Source: Lachnospiraceae bacterium UBA7188 (GTDB taxonomy: Bacteria > Bacillota > Clostridia > Lachnospirales > Lachnospiraceae). From it: 17,194 nt of DNA. The number at the start of each line of letters is the position of its first letter. Positions within the stretch are counted from its first letter, which is position 1. The stretch spans positions 1 to 17,194 of the forward strand of contig DKVC01000286.1 in the NCBI GenBank assembly GCA_002490995.1, given 5' to 3'. The notes beneath the pieces were generated by a model. The model made no database searches. It had not been told where the DNA came from and worked only from the letters and a program-made list of their open reading frames with translations. A program made the position numbers and the translations under genes. Positions 8,175 to 14,928 of the stretch are shown piece after piece.

Positions 8175-9368
8175 TTATTTTTTTCCTGATTCGTCTGAAG
8201 CAGGAGCGGCCCCCGGCTCCAGCGGAGTTACCCGGAAGGAGATACAGGCTTTTGAATGAGAATATACCTTATGAAAAGTGCGGTCCAGTCTGTCCATCAC
8301 CATCCACGCGTTCTCCTCGCTGGCTCCGGTAAGCATCAGGATATAGGAGCCCGCGTCCAGCCTTGCCACCGGGTCGCCTGTCCGAAGGCTCTCCAGCAGA
8401 ATCCGCTCCAGCCTCCTGGCGTCCGTGGTGGGAGTGACTTTATTACCCAGGCTGACCATACATAAGGAAGATTTCAGCCCGGAGCGCGCCAGGTGCCTTT
8501 TCTCCAGCGCCACAATGCTCTGAAATACGGTAAAGGTACAGAAAAACGCCCTGGTTTCCAGCTCACTCTCCGCCACCATCTTCAGGATGTCCTGGCTGGC
8601 TGCATTGTTCTGGCACATGCCCTCTGCCAGCATATGAATCTGTTCCACCTGCTCTGAAGGCTCGATCTCGAATTCCTGCCAGAGCAGCTCTTTGAAGGAC
8701 TGATATGCCTGAGATGCCCGTTCCGGATGCCCCATGGCAATCAGCGCCTGCATCTGATACACAATAAATGTATCCGCGCTGTAGTCCACCGTGCCTGCCT
8801 GTTCACAGATGCTGATCATCTCCGTCCATCTCTCCTGCTTCTGAAGCAGGGGCAGAACCATCTTGCAGACGTCGAGGTACAGGGTCTGGTAATACCGCCT
8901 CAGGGAAAGCGCCCAGTCGCTGTCGTTTCCCGCCAGGAAATCTCCTTTATATAATGCAATTGCCTTAAGCAGTGTCTCCAGGTATGCATCCCCGGAATGC
9001 TTTCTGACTTCCAGGCAGGCCTGTTCGAACTGCTCCGAGTCCAGCACCAGCTGCAGCTCAGGATTCCAGGCGTAGCATCCCGGGCGGGTGACAATCATAT
9101 TCTCCTGTTCCGGGAACATAGCTTTCAGCAGCGCCCTGCACTTAAAAACCATATTCTTCAGCGCATTTGCCGGATCACTGCTTCCGTCCGCCCAGAACTG
9201 TTCGATCAGCTCCTCCGCCGATATATTTCTTGTGTGGTTTACTATAAGATATTGCAGAAATGACAGAACTTTCCTTCCGGACGCCGCATATCTCTTCTCA
9301 GCCGCCTGTGACTCCCGGCAGGAAAATACGCCAAGCAATTCAAAGTGTATCGTTTTCGTTTCTTCCAT
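8175..9368 (-). CDS. BTAD-family (SARP-like) transcriptional regulator with degenerate GGDEF-like C-terminus
   Basis: The protein has 397 residues. Residues about 5-105 form an OmpR/PhoB-type winged helix (FELLGVFSCRES at the start, SFLQYLIVN, ISAEELIEQFW, then ALKNMVFKCRALL). Residues about 110-255 are a bacterial transcriptional activator (BTAD) domain built of TPR-like helices, including LYKGDFLAG and the ending FEIEPSEQ. Residues about 270-385 look like a degenerate GGDEF fold: the pattern LRTGDPVARLDAGSYILML sits where a GGDEF signature would be, but it is DAGSY, so cyclase activity is not expected. The protein is cytoplasmic and binds DNA. It is the first gene of the surface-protein locus and probably activates the downstream genes. 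ATG at 9368 is the first possible start because an in-frame TAA lies 12 nt upstream, and no good ribosome-binding site precedes it. Confidence 0.88.
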   Translation of the reverse strand: MEETKTIHFELLGVFSCRESQAAEKRYAASGRKVLSFLQYLIVNHTRNISAEELIEQFWADGSSDPANALKNMVFKCRALLKAMFPEQENMIVTRPGCYAWNPELQLVLDSEQFEQACLEVRKHSGDAYLETLLKAIALYKGDFLAGNDSDWALSLRRYYQTLYLDVCKMVLPLLQKQERWTEMISICEQAGTVDYSADTFIVYQMQALIAMGHPERASQAYQSFKELLWQEFEIEPSEQVEQIHMLAEGMCQNNAASQDILKMVAESELETRAFFCTFTVFQSIVALEKRHLARSGLKSSLCMVSLGNKVTPTTDARRLERILLESLRTGDPVARLDAGSYILMLTGASEENAWMVMDRLDRTFHKVYSHSKACISFRVTPLEPGAAPASDESGKK

Positions 9369-9384
9369 GATAATGTTTTAACAA

Positions 9385-9401
9385 GATGGGCTCCGCCCAT
9401 C
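9385..9401 (-). promoter_or_regulatory. Perfect hairpin in the leader of the BTAD regulator
   Basis: GATGGGC (9385-9391) and GCCCATC (9395-9401) form a 7-bp stem with a 3-nt loop, 16 nt before the start codon. The only purine-rich GGAG of the leader is caught in the loop and stem, 22 nt from ATG. This suggests weak or structure-controlled translation of the regulator. Confidence 0.4.
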
Positions 9402-9473
9402 TCCAGCCCCCTTTACTCCCCTTATTTGCTCTTCTCTGCCATCCGGCAGATCCGCATCCTCTCTTTCTTTATT

Positions 9474-9502
9474 ATTATATCCATATTGAAGTAGCTTTGC
9501 AA
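9474..9502 (-). promoter_or_regulatory. Promoter candidate for the BTAD regulator
   Basis: On the minus strand TTGCAA (9502-9497) is followed by a 17-nt spacer and a perfect TATAAT (9479-9474). This gives a start site near 9467 and a leader of about 100 nt. It lies in the 304-bp gap between the nuclease gene and the regulator. The rest of that gap has only the leader hairpin, a short direct repeat and a weak terminator candidate. Confidence 0.55.
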
Positions 9503-9528
9503 CACAGACTCGCGCCAAAAATCTGTCG

Positions 9529-9546
9529 TTTACACTTCTTTACACT
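9529..9546 (-). repeat. Short direct repeat upstream of the regulator promoter
   Basis: On the plus strand TTTACACT occurs at 9529-9536 and again at 9539-9546, a 10-bp period. It begins 27 nt upstream of the -35 candidate of the regulator gene and could be an activator site. It may also be chance in a T/C-rich stretch. Confidence 0.3.
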
Positions 9547-9635
9547 CTTTAGCCTTCTTTGCCTGGATGTTAATTCTGCTTTTCAATAACGTTTATAATG
9601 CCGTCATCTTTAACTGTTATATCGTCACACAGGGG

Positions 9636-9669
9636 CAGAAAAATTAGAATTTGGGAATTTTTTCCTAAA
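9636..9669 (-). terminator. Weak intrinsic terminator candidate after the 9673-11433 gene
   Basis: On the minus strand, three nt after the stop codon, TTTAGGAA (9669-9662) pairs with TTCCCAAA (9657-9650, one G-U pair) around AAAA. TTCTAATTTTT follows. The stem is AT-rich, so termination may be inefficient. Confidence 0.35.
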
Positions 9670-9672
9670 AAT

Positions 9673-11433
9673 TTATCCGATCCTCACTTCCTTACCGCGG
9701 AACGCAAAACCGTACTTTCTGATCCGCTCCGCAGGAATGCCTTTTGCTTCCAGGGATACCGCATACTGCATTTCGTCAATCTGCTTCAGGGCGGACTGTA
9801 CCGTATCTTCCAGTGTCTTCTCGCCATCCTCCTGGTCATACACCTTAAATTCTATAATAATCGCATCTCTTTCGCGATTATTTATGATCGCATCTTTTTG
9901 GGGGCTATTTATAATTGCATCCCTGCCGCCATGCCCCGGGGCACTCTCCCCGCAGGGTTCCAGCAGCACATCATACCTCCCCAGCCCGCTCTCCCTGTTG
10001 GAAGTAACGGTATATTCTCCCCGAAGGTCCACCAGGAGACCCAGCACAAAACCATGGTAAAACCTCTCCGGTTCCGTTTTCTCCGAGGGCCTGTTGCCGC
10101 TGTCAAAGAAACTGAAGGTATCCAGGGCAACCCTGTTCATATAGTGGTTCATCTCCCGGAGGTTTCCCTTTAACAGTGCCTTTACAAATCTATTATAGGA
10201 AGGAGTATATTCCCGGAACCAGTCGTCAATCATATGTTCGAACATAAACCGGACTTCCCTGTTCGTCAGGGCCAGGTCGTATTCTGTCCTTCCTGTACCT
10301 GCATTGAAGTTCACCTGCTCGACGCGCAGGTAACCGGTGGCCAGAAGCAGGCTCCAGACAGCGCTTTCACGGATGTCAAGCTGATTGAAAACAATCTGTT
10401 CGTCTATTATGGTATGGTAGGTTTTCCCCTGAAGCAGATCCTCCATTACCATCTTGATCTCCGGCTCCCCCTCCCTGATCAGCTTGCCGGCCAGGCTGTT
10501 GGAGCTGGTGTTGGCCCAGTAGGGCTTGTAGAGCCGCTCCTCCAGAAAGCCGGTGATGGACCAGGGGTTGTAGATGTCCCGCTTACTGCCAAAGGTAAAG
10601 CCGTCATACCACGCCTTGACCTGGGCCTTCTCCTCAGGTATGCCGAGAAGCTCCAGTGCGCCGAACACCTCTTCTTCCGTAAAGCCGAACCGGGTGCAGT
10701 ATTTTTCCGATGTAGTCGTCACTACGGTCAGGTTGTTCAGATCGGAAAAGATGGACTCTTTGCTTACCCGCGTGATTCCTGTCAGGAAGGCCCGGCCCAG
10801 GTAGGGGTTGGTCTTGAAAGTGGCGTTGAACAGGCTGCGGATGAACTGCACCATCTGCTCCCAGTACCCGCCCACATAGGCCTCCTGCAGGGGAGTGTCG
10901 TATTCGTCCAGCAGGATGATTACCTTTTTGCCGTAGTATCGGTTCAGGCAGATGGACAGCCTGTGCAGCGACATGGCGGCAACGGAATCTGACATATCGG
11001 CTTTGATATAATCGAAATACTCTTTTTCCGCCGGAGGCAAAATATTATCCTGAAGAAGATAACTATATTCCGCGTATAGATTGATTATTATCTGGATTAT
11101 CCCATCCCGTGATGTCTCAAAGGTATTGCCCTTGACAGTGGCAAAGCTCAGGGAAATCACAGGAAAGCTGCCTTGCATCTGGCGGTATTTTTCCTGTTCC
11201 CAGACAGCCAGCCCCTCGAATAAATCACCCCGCCCCACATACCGATTGGAGAAAAAGCATTCCAGCATATTCAGGTTCAGCGTCTTTCCGAATCGGCGGG
11301 GCCGCGTCACCAGGGTGACAGAATCCTGGTTTTCCCACCATTCCTGAACCAGAGCAGTCTTATCTACGTAAAAAGAATGATTATTCCGCAATTCTTCAAA
11401 ACTTTGATTTCCAAGAGAAATAATCGGTTTCAT
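9673..11433 (-). CDS. AAA-ATPase-like / PD-(D/E)XK nuclease (DUF1703) protein with micro-repeat insert
   Basis: The protein has 586 residues from ATG at 11433, chosen because AGGAGG (11447-11442) lies 8 nt upstream and a good promoter lies inside the longer open frame that reaches 11640. It is cytoplasmic. The N-terminal AAA-ATPase-like domain has a modified P-loop RPRRFGKT (44-51), Walker B VIILLDEYD (171-179) and the family segment LTGITRVSKESIFSDLNN (217-234). The C-terminal PD-(D/E)XK domain has D488 in GRYDVLLEP and the E-F-K triad at 528-530. Between them lies a threefold DAII repeat (505-531) that lengthens the usual loop. Proteins of this type occur in many copies in Clostridia and Bacteroidetes; their biological role is not settled and a nuclease or defence role is only suggested by the fold. 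A second, distant relative starts at 12272 in the opposite direction. Confidence 0.9.
   Translation of the reverse strand: MKPIISLGNQSFEELRNNHSFYVDKTALVQEWWENQDSVTLVTRPRRFGKTLNLNMLECFFSNRYVGRGDLFEGLAVWEQEKYRQMQGSFPVISLSFATVKGNTFETSRDGIIQIIINLYAEYSYLLQDNILPPAEKEYFDYIKADMSDSVAAMSLHRLSICLNRYYGKKVIILLDEYDTPLQEAYVGGYWEQMVQFIRSLFNATFKTNPYLGRAFLTGITRVSKESIFSDLNNLTVVTTTSEKYCTRFGFTEEEVFGALELLGIPEEKAQVKAWYDGFTFGSKRDIYNPWSITGFLEERLYKPYWANTSSNSLAGKLIREGEPEIKMVMEDLLQGKTYHTIIDEQIVFNQLDIRESAVWSLLLATGYLRVEQVNFNAGTGRTEYDLALTNREVRFMFEHMIDDWFREYTPSYNRFVKALLKGNLREMNHYMNRVALDTFSFFDSGNRPSEKTEPERFYHGFVLGLLVDLRGEYTVTSNRESGLGRYDVLLEPCGESAPGHGGRDAIINSPQKDAIINNRERDAIIIEFKVYDQEDGEKTLEDTVQSALKQIDEMQYAVSLEAKGIPAERIRKYGFAFRGKEVRIG
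9841..9921 (-). repeat. Threefold 27-bp micro-repeat in the nuclease core
   Basis: Three 9-codon units read DAIINSPQK, DAIINNRER and DAIIIEFKV (residues 505-531). The last contains the catalytic E-x-K. The DAII half of each unit is well conserved in DNA, and the other half has diverged. It is in frame and leaves the gene intact. Confidence 0.8.
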
Positions 11434-11461
11434 GTACGCCGCCTCCTTCCTTAATAATCCC

Positions 11462-11490
11462 ATTGTAACATCCGCAAAACCAAAATACAA
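11462..11490 (-). promoter_or_regulatory. Promoter of the 9673-11433 nuclease gene
   Basis: On the minus strand TTGTAT (11490-11485), a 17-nt spacer and TACAAT (11467-11462) form a good sigma-A promoter. The start site would be near 11455, giving a leader of about 22 nt with AGGAGG in it. This supports ATG 11433 over upstream starts. Confidence 0.6.
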
Positions 11491-11552
11491 GGAGATAATG
11501 CTGTTTTGCTGTTTCAGAGAAGTGATTATATATGCGAAGCGAATAAGCCTGC

Positions 11553-11581
11553 TTGCAAATGCCCTGCATTTCCAGTATAAT
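11553..11581 (+). promoter_or_regulatory. Plus-strand promoter candidate facing the truncated epimerase
   Basis: TTGCAA (11553-11558), a 17-nt spacer and a perfect TATAAT (11576-11581) point rightward. AGGAGG occurs at 11670-11675, but no ATG follows it. This may be the left-over promoter region of the truncated gene or one that now serves the plus-strand nuclease gene at 12272. Confidence 0.45.
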
Positions 11582-11679
11582 AAGTCTGTCGGACGCATTC
11601 GGCTACCGCATCTGCGGCGGGGAGCAGGTGATTTGGCCAAGTCAGCTGACGCAGTCAGGATTTTAATTCAGGAGGAGCA

Positions 11680-12201
11680 TACTGTTACCCCATAGCAAAA
11701 ATACTGGCCGAGAATCTCTGCCATTCTTACTTTGCGGAGCATGGAGTCCCTGTGAAGATTGCGAGGCCTGCGCAGACCTTCGGAAGAGGCATCAGACCGG
11801 ACGACAACCGGGTATTCGCCCAATTTGCCGATGCAGTCCGCACGGGCTCGGACATCATCCTCCATACAGCCGGAGATTCCATGGGAAACTACTGCGATAT
11901 CGATGAGATGACGGAAGCGATTCTATTCCTTTTACAAAATGGCGTAGACTCGGAAGCGTACAATGTGGTAAATGAAAAGAATACCATGCGCATCCGTGAA
12001 ATGGCTCAGCTGGTAGCGGAAAGGATAGCGGACGGCCGCATAAAGGTATCCTGCGACATCCCGGAAGGCAATCCCTTCGGCTATGCGGCGGATACAGGGC
12101 TTCGCCTGTCCGGCGGGAAGCTTAGGGCACTTGGATGGGAGGCGAAATGCAGCCTTGAGGATATGTATCGGAAAATGCTGGGGATGAGTGAATACCATTG
12201 A
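11680..12201 (+). pseudogene. 5'-truncated NAD-dependent sugar-nucleotide epimerase/dehydratase (extended SDR)
   Basis: The frame from 11680 reads Y-C-YPIAK-ILAENLC, then GVPVKIARPAQTFGRGI, then a typical extended-SDR C-terminal half (YCDIDEMTEAI, EAYNVVN, LGWEAKCSLEDMY). YPIAK matches the catalytic YxxxK motif of this family. The Rossmann half with the GxxGxxG NAD site, about 140-150 residues, is absent. A TGA lies in frame at 11647-11649, and no start with a ribosome-binding site is near, so this is a gene remnant. A GTG at 11752 could open a 149-residue frame, but it lies in the middle of the domain. The intact family makes or converts nucleotide sugars for surface glycans. It sits between two divergent nuclease genes. 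Confidence 0.8.
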
Positions 12202-12271
12202 CTTTTCTGTGCCTAAGACATAAGATGGAAGAAAGCGATGAAATCATGTCCTGCATGAGGAAGGAGGCCGC

Positions 12272-13870
12272 ATGGGAATCTATTTAAATCCGGGAAACAG
12301 CGGATTTCAAAGAATCATAAACAGCGAATATGTTGACAAAACAGGATTGATTGACCGAATCAATGGTTCCATCAATACAGTCAATAATCTCATATGCATC
12401 AGCAGGCCGCGCCGGTTCGGAAAATCATATGCGGCTCAGATGCTCTGCGCGTATTACGACTGCTCCTGCGACTCCCACAGCCTCTTTGACGACAAAGAGA
12501 TCGCGGGAACAGAAGGGTATTTGATGCATTTGAACCAATATCAGGTATTGAACCTTGATATTACGACTTTTCTCTCTGCGGCGCAGAGAAAAGGGATTCC
12601 GCTGAAAGAGGTGCCGGACATGATCGTCAACCGGCTTTTGGCCGAAATGGAAGAAACTTATCCTGATTGCGCCAGCGGAAGAGGGTTTGCAGACAGCCTG
12701 GTTCGCTGTGTGGAAAAGACGGGACGGAAATTCGTGTTTATCATCGATGAATGGGATGCGCTGATTCGGGAAGCGAAGGATGATGCGGTGGCACAAAAAC
12801 GGTATCTCAGTCTCCTGAGGGAATGGTTTAAGAGCAATAATTTTACACCGAAAGTGGTAGCAGCCGCTTATATGACAGGCATCCTTCCCATTAAGAAAGA
12901 TGGTTCCCAGTCTGCCATCTCTGATTTTACGGAATATACCATTCTGAATCCGGGTGGGTTCGCTGAATATACCGGTTTTACAGAGGAAGAAGTACAAAAA
13001 TTGTGCAGAAAATATGAAATGAACTTTGAAGAGGCGAAAAAATGGTATGATGGGTACGACTTTTCGAAGGCCGGTGCAGTCTACAATCCATATTCGGTCA
13101 TGTGTGCGGTTAAATTACGGGAATTTCAGTCCTATTGGAGGAAGACATCTGCGGCAGAATCGCTGATGACATATATTAACATGGATTTTGAAGGCATGCA
13201 GGAAGTTATTTTGCGTTTGATATCGGGGGAAGAGATTGAGGTAGATACGGACGGCTTCGAAAACGATTTTGAGACTTTCAGAAGCAGGGATGATGTGCTG
13301 ACTTTGCTCATTCACCTGGGATATCTGACCTGGGACAGAGAAGAAGAAACAGCCAGGATTCCGAATGAAGAGATAAAGGCTGAATTCAGGAAAATTTTAA
13401 AAGGCGAGAATGTAAACCGGCGATGGATGGAATTGCTCGGCTGTTCCGAGAAACTTTTGGAGGATACCATAGCAGGCAATGGACCGGCAGTCGCAAAAGC
13501 CATAGAGAAGATAAGGGGCACGCAGTATGCACCGACCTTTTACAACAATGAACAGGCGCTCCGGTATGTGATCAAGTTTGCGTACATTGCCGCCATAGAC
13601 CAGTACCTTAAAGTAGAGGAATTGCCTTCAGGCAAAGGGATTGCGGATGTGGTATATCTGCCCAAACGGAAATCGATGCTTCCAGCCATAATTGTGGAGC
13701 TGAAATGGGATAAGTCATCAGAAGGAGCGATCGGACAGATCAAAGACAGGAATTATCCCGCAGTGCTGCGCGATTACGGCGGTGAGATCGTGATGGCAGG
13801 AATTCATTATAATTCCAAAACCAAGGCTCACACATGTGAAATTGAGAGAATATATTCTGCATGCCAATGA
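12272..13870 (+). CDS. AAA-ATPase-like / PD-(D/E)XK nuclease (DUF1703) protein, second copy
   Basis: The protein has 532 residues. ATG at 12272 is preceded by AAGGAGG at a short 4-nt distance. It has the same layout as the gene at 9673-11433: an N-terminal VDKT box (21-24), P-loop RPRRFGKS (45-52), Walker B FVFIIDEWD (154-162), the segment YNPYSV (271-276), and a C-terminal nuclease core with D459 (GIADVVYL), E476-L-K478 and Q489. The catalytic loop is of normal length and the domain looks intact. It is probably cytoplasmic. Identity with the first copy is low apart from the motifs, so this is not a recent duplicate. It begins 70 bp after the truncated epimerase, with no obvious promoter in that gap, and is followed by hairpins and an intrinsic terminator. 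A DNA-acting role is expected from the fold; the real substrate is unknown. Confidence 0.9.
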   Translation: MGIYLNPGNSGFQRIINSEYVDKTGLIDRINGSINTVNNLICISRPRRFGKSYAAQMLCAYYDCSCDSHSLFDDKEIAGTEGYLMHLNQYQVLNLDITTFLSAAQRKGIPLKEVPDMIVNRLLAEMEETYPDCASGRGFADSLVRCVEKTGRKFVFIIDEWDALIREAKDDAVAQKRYLSLLREWFKSNNFTPKVVAAAYMTGILPIKKDGSQSAISDFTEYTILNPGGFAEYTGFTEEEVQKLCRKYEMNFEEAKKWYDGYDFSKAGAVYNPYSVMCAVKLREFQSYWRKTSAAESLMTYINMDFEGMQEVILRLISGEEIEVDTDGFENDFETFRSRDDVLTLLIHLGYLTWDREEETARIPNEEIKAEFRKILKGENVNRRWMELLGCSEKLLEDTIAGNGPAVAKAIEKIRGTQYAPTFYNNEQALRYVIKFAYIAAIDQYLKVEELPSGKGIADVVYLPKRKSMLPAIIVELKWDKSSEGAIGQIKDRNYPAVLRDYGGEIVMAGIHYNSKTKAHTCEIERIYSACQ

Positions 13871-13876
13871 AATCTG

Positions 13877-13981
13877 TAATATATTATCAGGAAGCAAGTG
13901 CAGCTTCCTATAACCAAATGGGGCGCAAAGATACGCGCCTTTTATCGGAAGTGAAGGGATTGCTTCCGATAAGATATATTA
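13877..13981. repeat. Imperfect inverted repeat element with alternative hairpins
   Basis: The left arm (13877-13897) and right arm (13960-13981) share 20 paired positions with a 1-nt and a 2-nt bulge: TAATATAT, TATC and GGAAGCAA against their complements. Inside, AGGAAGC (13889-13895) can instead pair with GCTTCCT (13903-13909). The right arm can instead pair with TTATCGGAAG (13942-13951), a perfect 10-bp stem. A GC stem, GGCGC (13922-13926) with GCGCC (13935-13939) followed by TTTT, lies between and may act as a weak terminator. With the terminator and promoter below, this fills the 401-bp gap 13871-14271. Confidence 0.6.
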
Positions 13982-14025
13982 TAAGGACCGCTTCGCGAGC
14001 CTTGTAATCCAGGACAATTTAGAGG

Positions 14026-14052
14026 AACCACCGACTAAGCCGGTGGTTTTTT
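14026..14052 (+). terminator. Intrinsic terminator after the plus-strand nuclease gene
   Basis: AACCACCG (14026-14033) pairs with CGGTGGTT (14041-14048) around a 7-nt loop, and the T-run continues to 14052. It lies about 155 bp after the stop codon at 13870 and ends transcription before the lipid operon promoter. Similar stems built on CCACCG...CGGTGG are common as repeated palindromes in Clostridia, in my recollection. Confidence 0.8.
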
Positions 14053-14070
14053 CGTGAAAGTTCAACAAAA

Positions 14071-14114
14071 GTTGAAGTTTGGTTGAAATTAAGTTGAAGT
14101 AGCGGGGATATAAT
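14071..14114 (+). promoter_or_regulatory. Activator-type promoter with three 11-bp-spaced GTTGAA boxes, upstream of plsY
   Basis: GTTGAA occurs at 14071, 14082 and 14093, each exactly 11 bp from the next and with A/T-rich 4-nt spacers. A perfect TATAAT lies at 14109-14114. No good -35 box is found at 16-18 bp. An inverted copy, TTCAAC at 14061-14066, precedes the set. Seven-plus-four direct repeats are the layout of OmpR/PhoB-family response-regulator sites. The leader to the plsY start is about 150 nt. Confidence 0.55.
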
Positions 14115-14271
14115 GTAGAATAACAGGATTTACAAATCGGTTCCTGACGGCTTACGGGTAAAGAGTTGAAAGGAAGGATTTGGTGGAATGCGGGCTTGAA
14201 ATTGCTTCTGTGGAGAGGTATTTCACGTTCCGGAGGTTCCAGGGCATATAAGGGAGAGGGGGAAAGGGCAT

Positions 14272-14928
14272 ATGGCATGGGACATTGCAATACAACAGGC
14301 AGCGGAACATTTTCCGGTGAGAAGCTGCCTGTACATCCTGTTCGGGTATCTGAGCGGCAGCGTTCTTTTTGCCAGGATTTTCGGATGGCTGTTTAAGGGA
14401 AAAGACGTGGCAAGCGAAAGCGCGGATAAAAATCCAGGCACTGCCAACGCGTTTCTGTACGGAGGATTCTGGTGCGGGGTACTGACGCTGTGCGGAGACC
14501 TGGGCAAGGGATTCTTTCCGGTGTGGCTGTATCTGAGGGAGAAGCCGCTGAATCTATGCGGGCCGGAGCTTAGCTTTATTCTGGCAGCGCCCGTGGTGGG
14601 GCATATTCTGCCATTTTTCGGAAGATACAGGGGCGGAAAGGGAATTGCGGTGACCTTCGGCTGTTTGCTGGGGCTTGCGCCTGAGATGAAGCCGGTGCTG
14701 GTGCTGGCTTTTCTGTTTCTGTTCTTCTCCCTGGTGGTGCGGGTGACGCCTCATTATGACAGGACGCTCTGGACTTACCGCTGTGCGGCGGCAGGGATGT
14801 TCTTATGTGTGAACAATAGATATATTATAGCGGCCTTTTTGCTGACAGCGCTTGCAGTGAATGCCAATCTGCGCTTCAGCGACGAAAAAAGAGAGAAATG
14901 TCAGGTGAATTTATTATGGAAGCATTGA
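14272..14928 (+). CDS. plsY: PlsY-type acyl-phosphate:glycerol-3-phosphate acyltransferase
   Basis: The protein has 218 residues and is a multi-pass membrane protein. PlsY transfers an acyl group from acyl-phosphate to glycerol 3-phosphate, giving lysophosphatidic acid, the first step of membrane phospholipid synthesis. Evidence is the N-terminal GYLSGSVLFARI helix, the KNPGTAN motif (53-59, matching the GNPGATN motif), DLGKG (76-80), and GHILPFFGRYRGGKGIA (110-126), which is the hallmark GGKG loop. The first motif lacks the usual GSG before NPG (it reads ESADKNPG), so this is a divergent subfamily. ATG 14272 follows AGGGGGAAAGGG. The end overlaps the next gene by 13 bp, so the two are translated together. 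The promoter lies about 150 bp upstream. Another, canonical PlsY elsewhere in the genome is possible. Confidence 0.85.
   Translation: MAWDIAIQQAAEHFPVRSCLYILFGYLSGSVLFARIFGWLFKGKDVASESADKNPGTANAFLYGGFWCGVLTLCGDLGKGFFPVWLYLREKPLNLCGPELSFILAAPVVGHILPFFGRYRGGKGIAVTFGCLLGLAPEMKPVLVLAFLFLFFSLVVRVTPHYDRTLWTYRCAAAGMFLCVNNRYIIAAFLLTALAVNANLRFSDEKREKCQVNLLWKH

Noticed and set aside
6448..8259. A 603-codon plus-strand open frame antisense to the giant gene and its neighbour
   Set aside because: It mirrors the His/Cys codons of the real gene (Met-Gly-Met and similar patterns), crosses two gene borders, and lacks a ribosome-binding site and any recognisable domain.
10234..10992. A 252-codon plus-strand open frame inside the 9673-11433 nuclease gene
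   Set aside because: It is the antisense of conserved ATPase motifs, with no start signal or domain.
11434..11640. N-terminal extension of the minus-strand nuclease to an upstream start at 11640
   Set aside because: The extension is basic and unlike the family. A promoter (11462-11490) and AGGAGG lie inside it and point to ATG 11433.
11752..12201. The epimerase fragment as an intact 149-residue gene from GTG 11752
   Set aside because: The GTG lies inside a conserved strand (GVPVKIARP), homology continues upstream to YxxxK, there is no ribosome-binding site, and the NAD-binding half is missing.
14166..14396. A 76-codon leader peptide frame upstream of and overlapping plsY
   Set aside because: It runs deep into plsY in another frame, starts at TTG and has no family-like features.
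14898..14915. ATG 14898 as start of the glycosyltransferase
   Set aside because: It has only a weak AGAGA upstream, whereas ATG 14916 has AGGTGA at 7 nt and directly precedes the conserved first strand.
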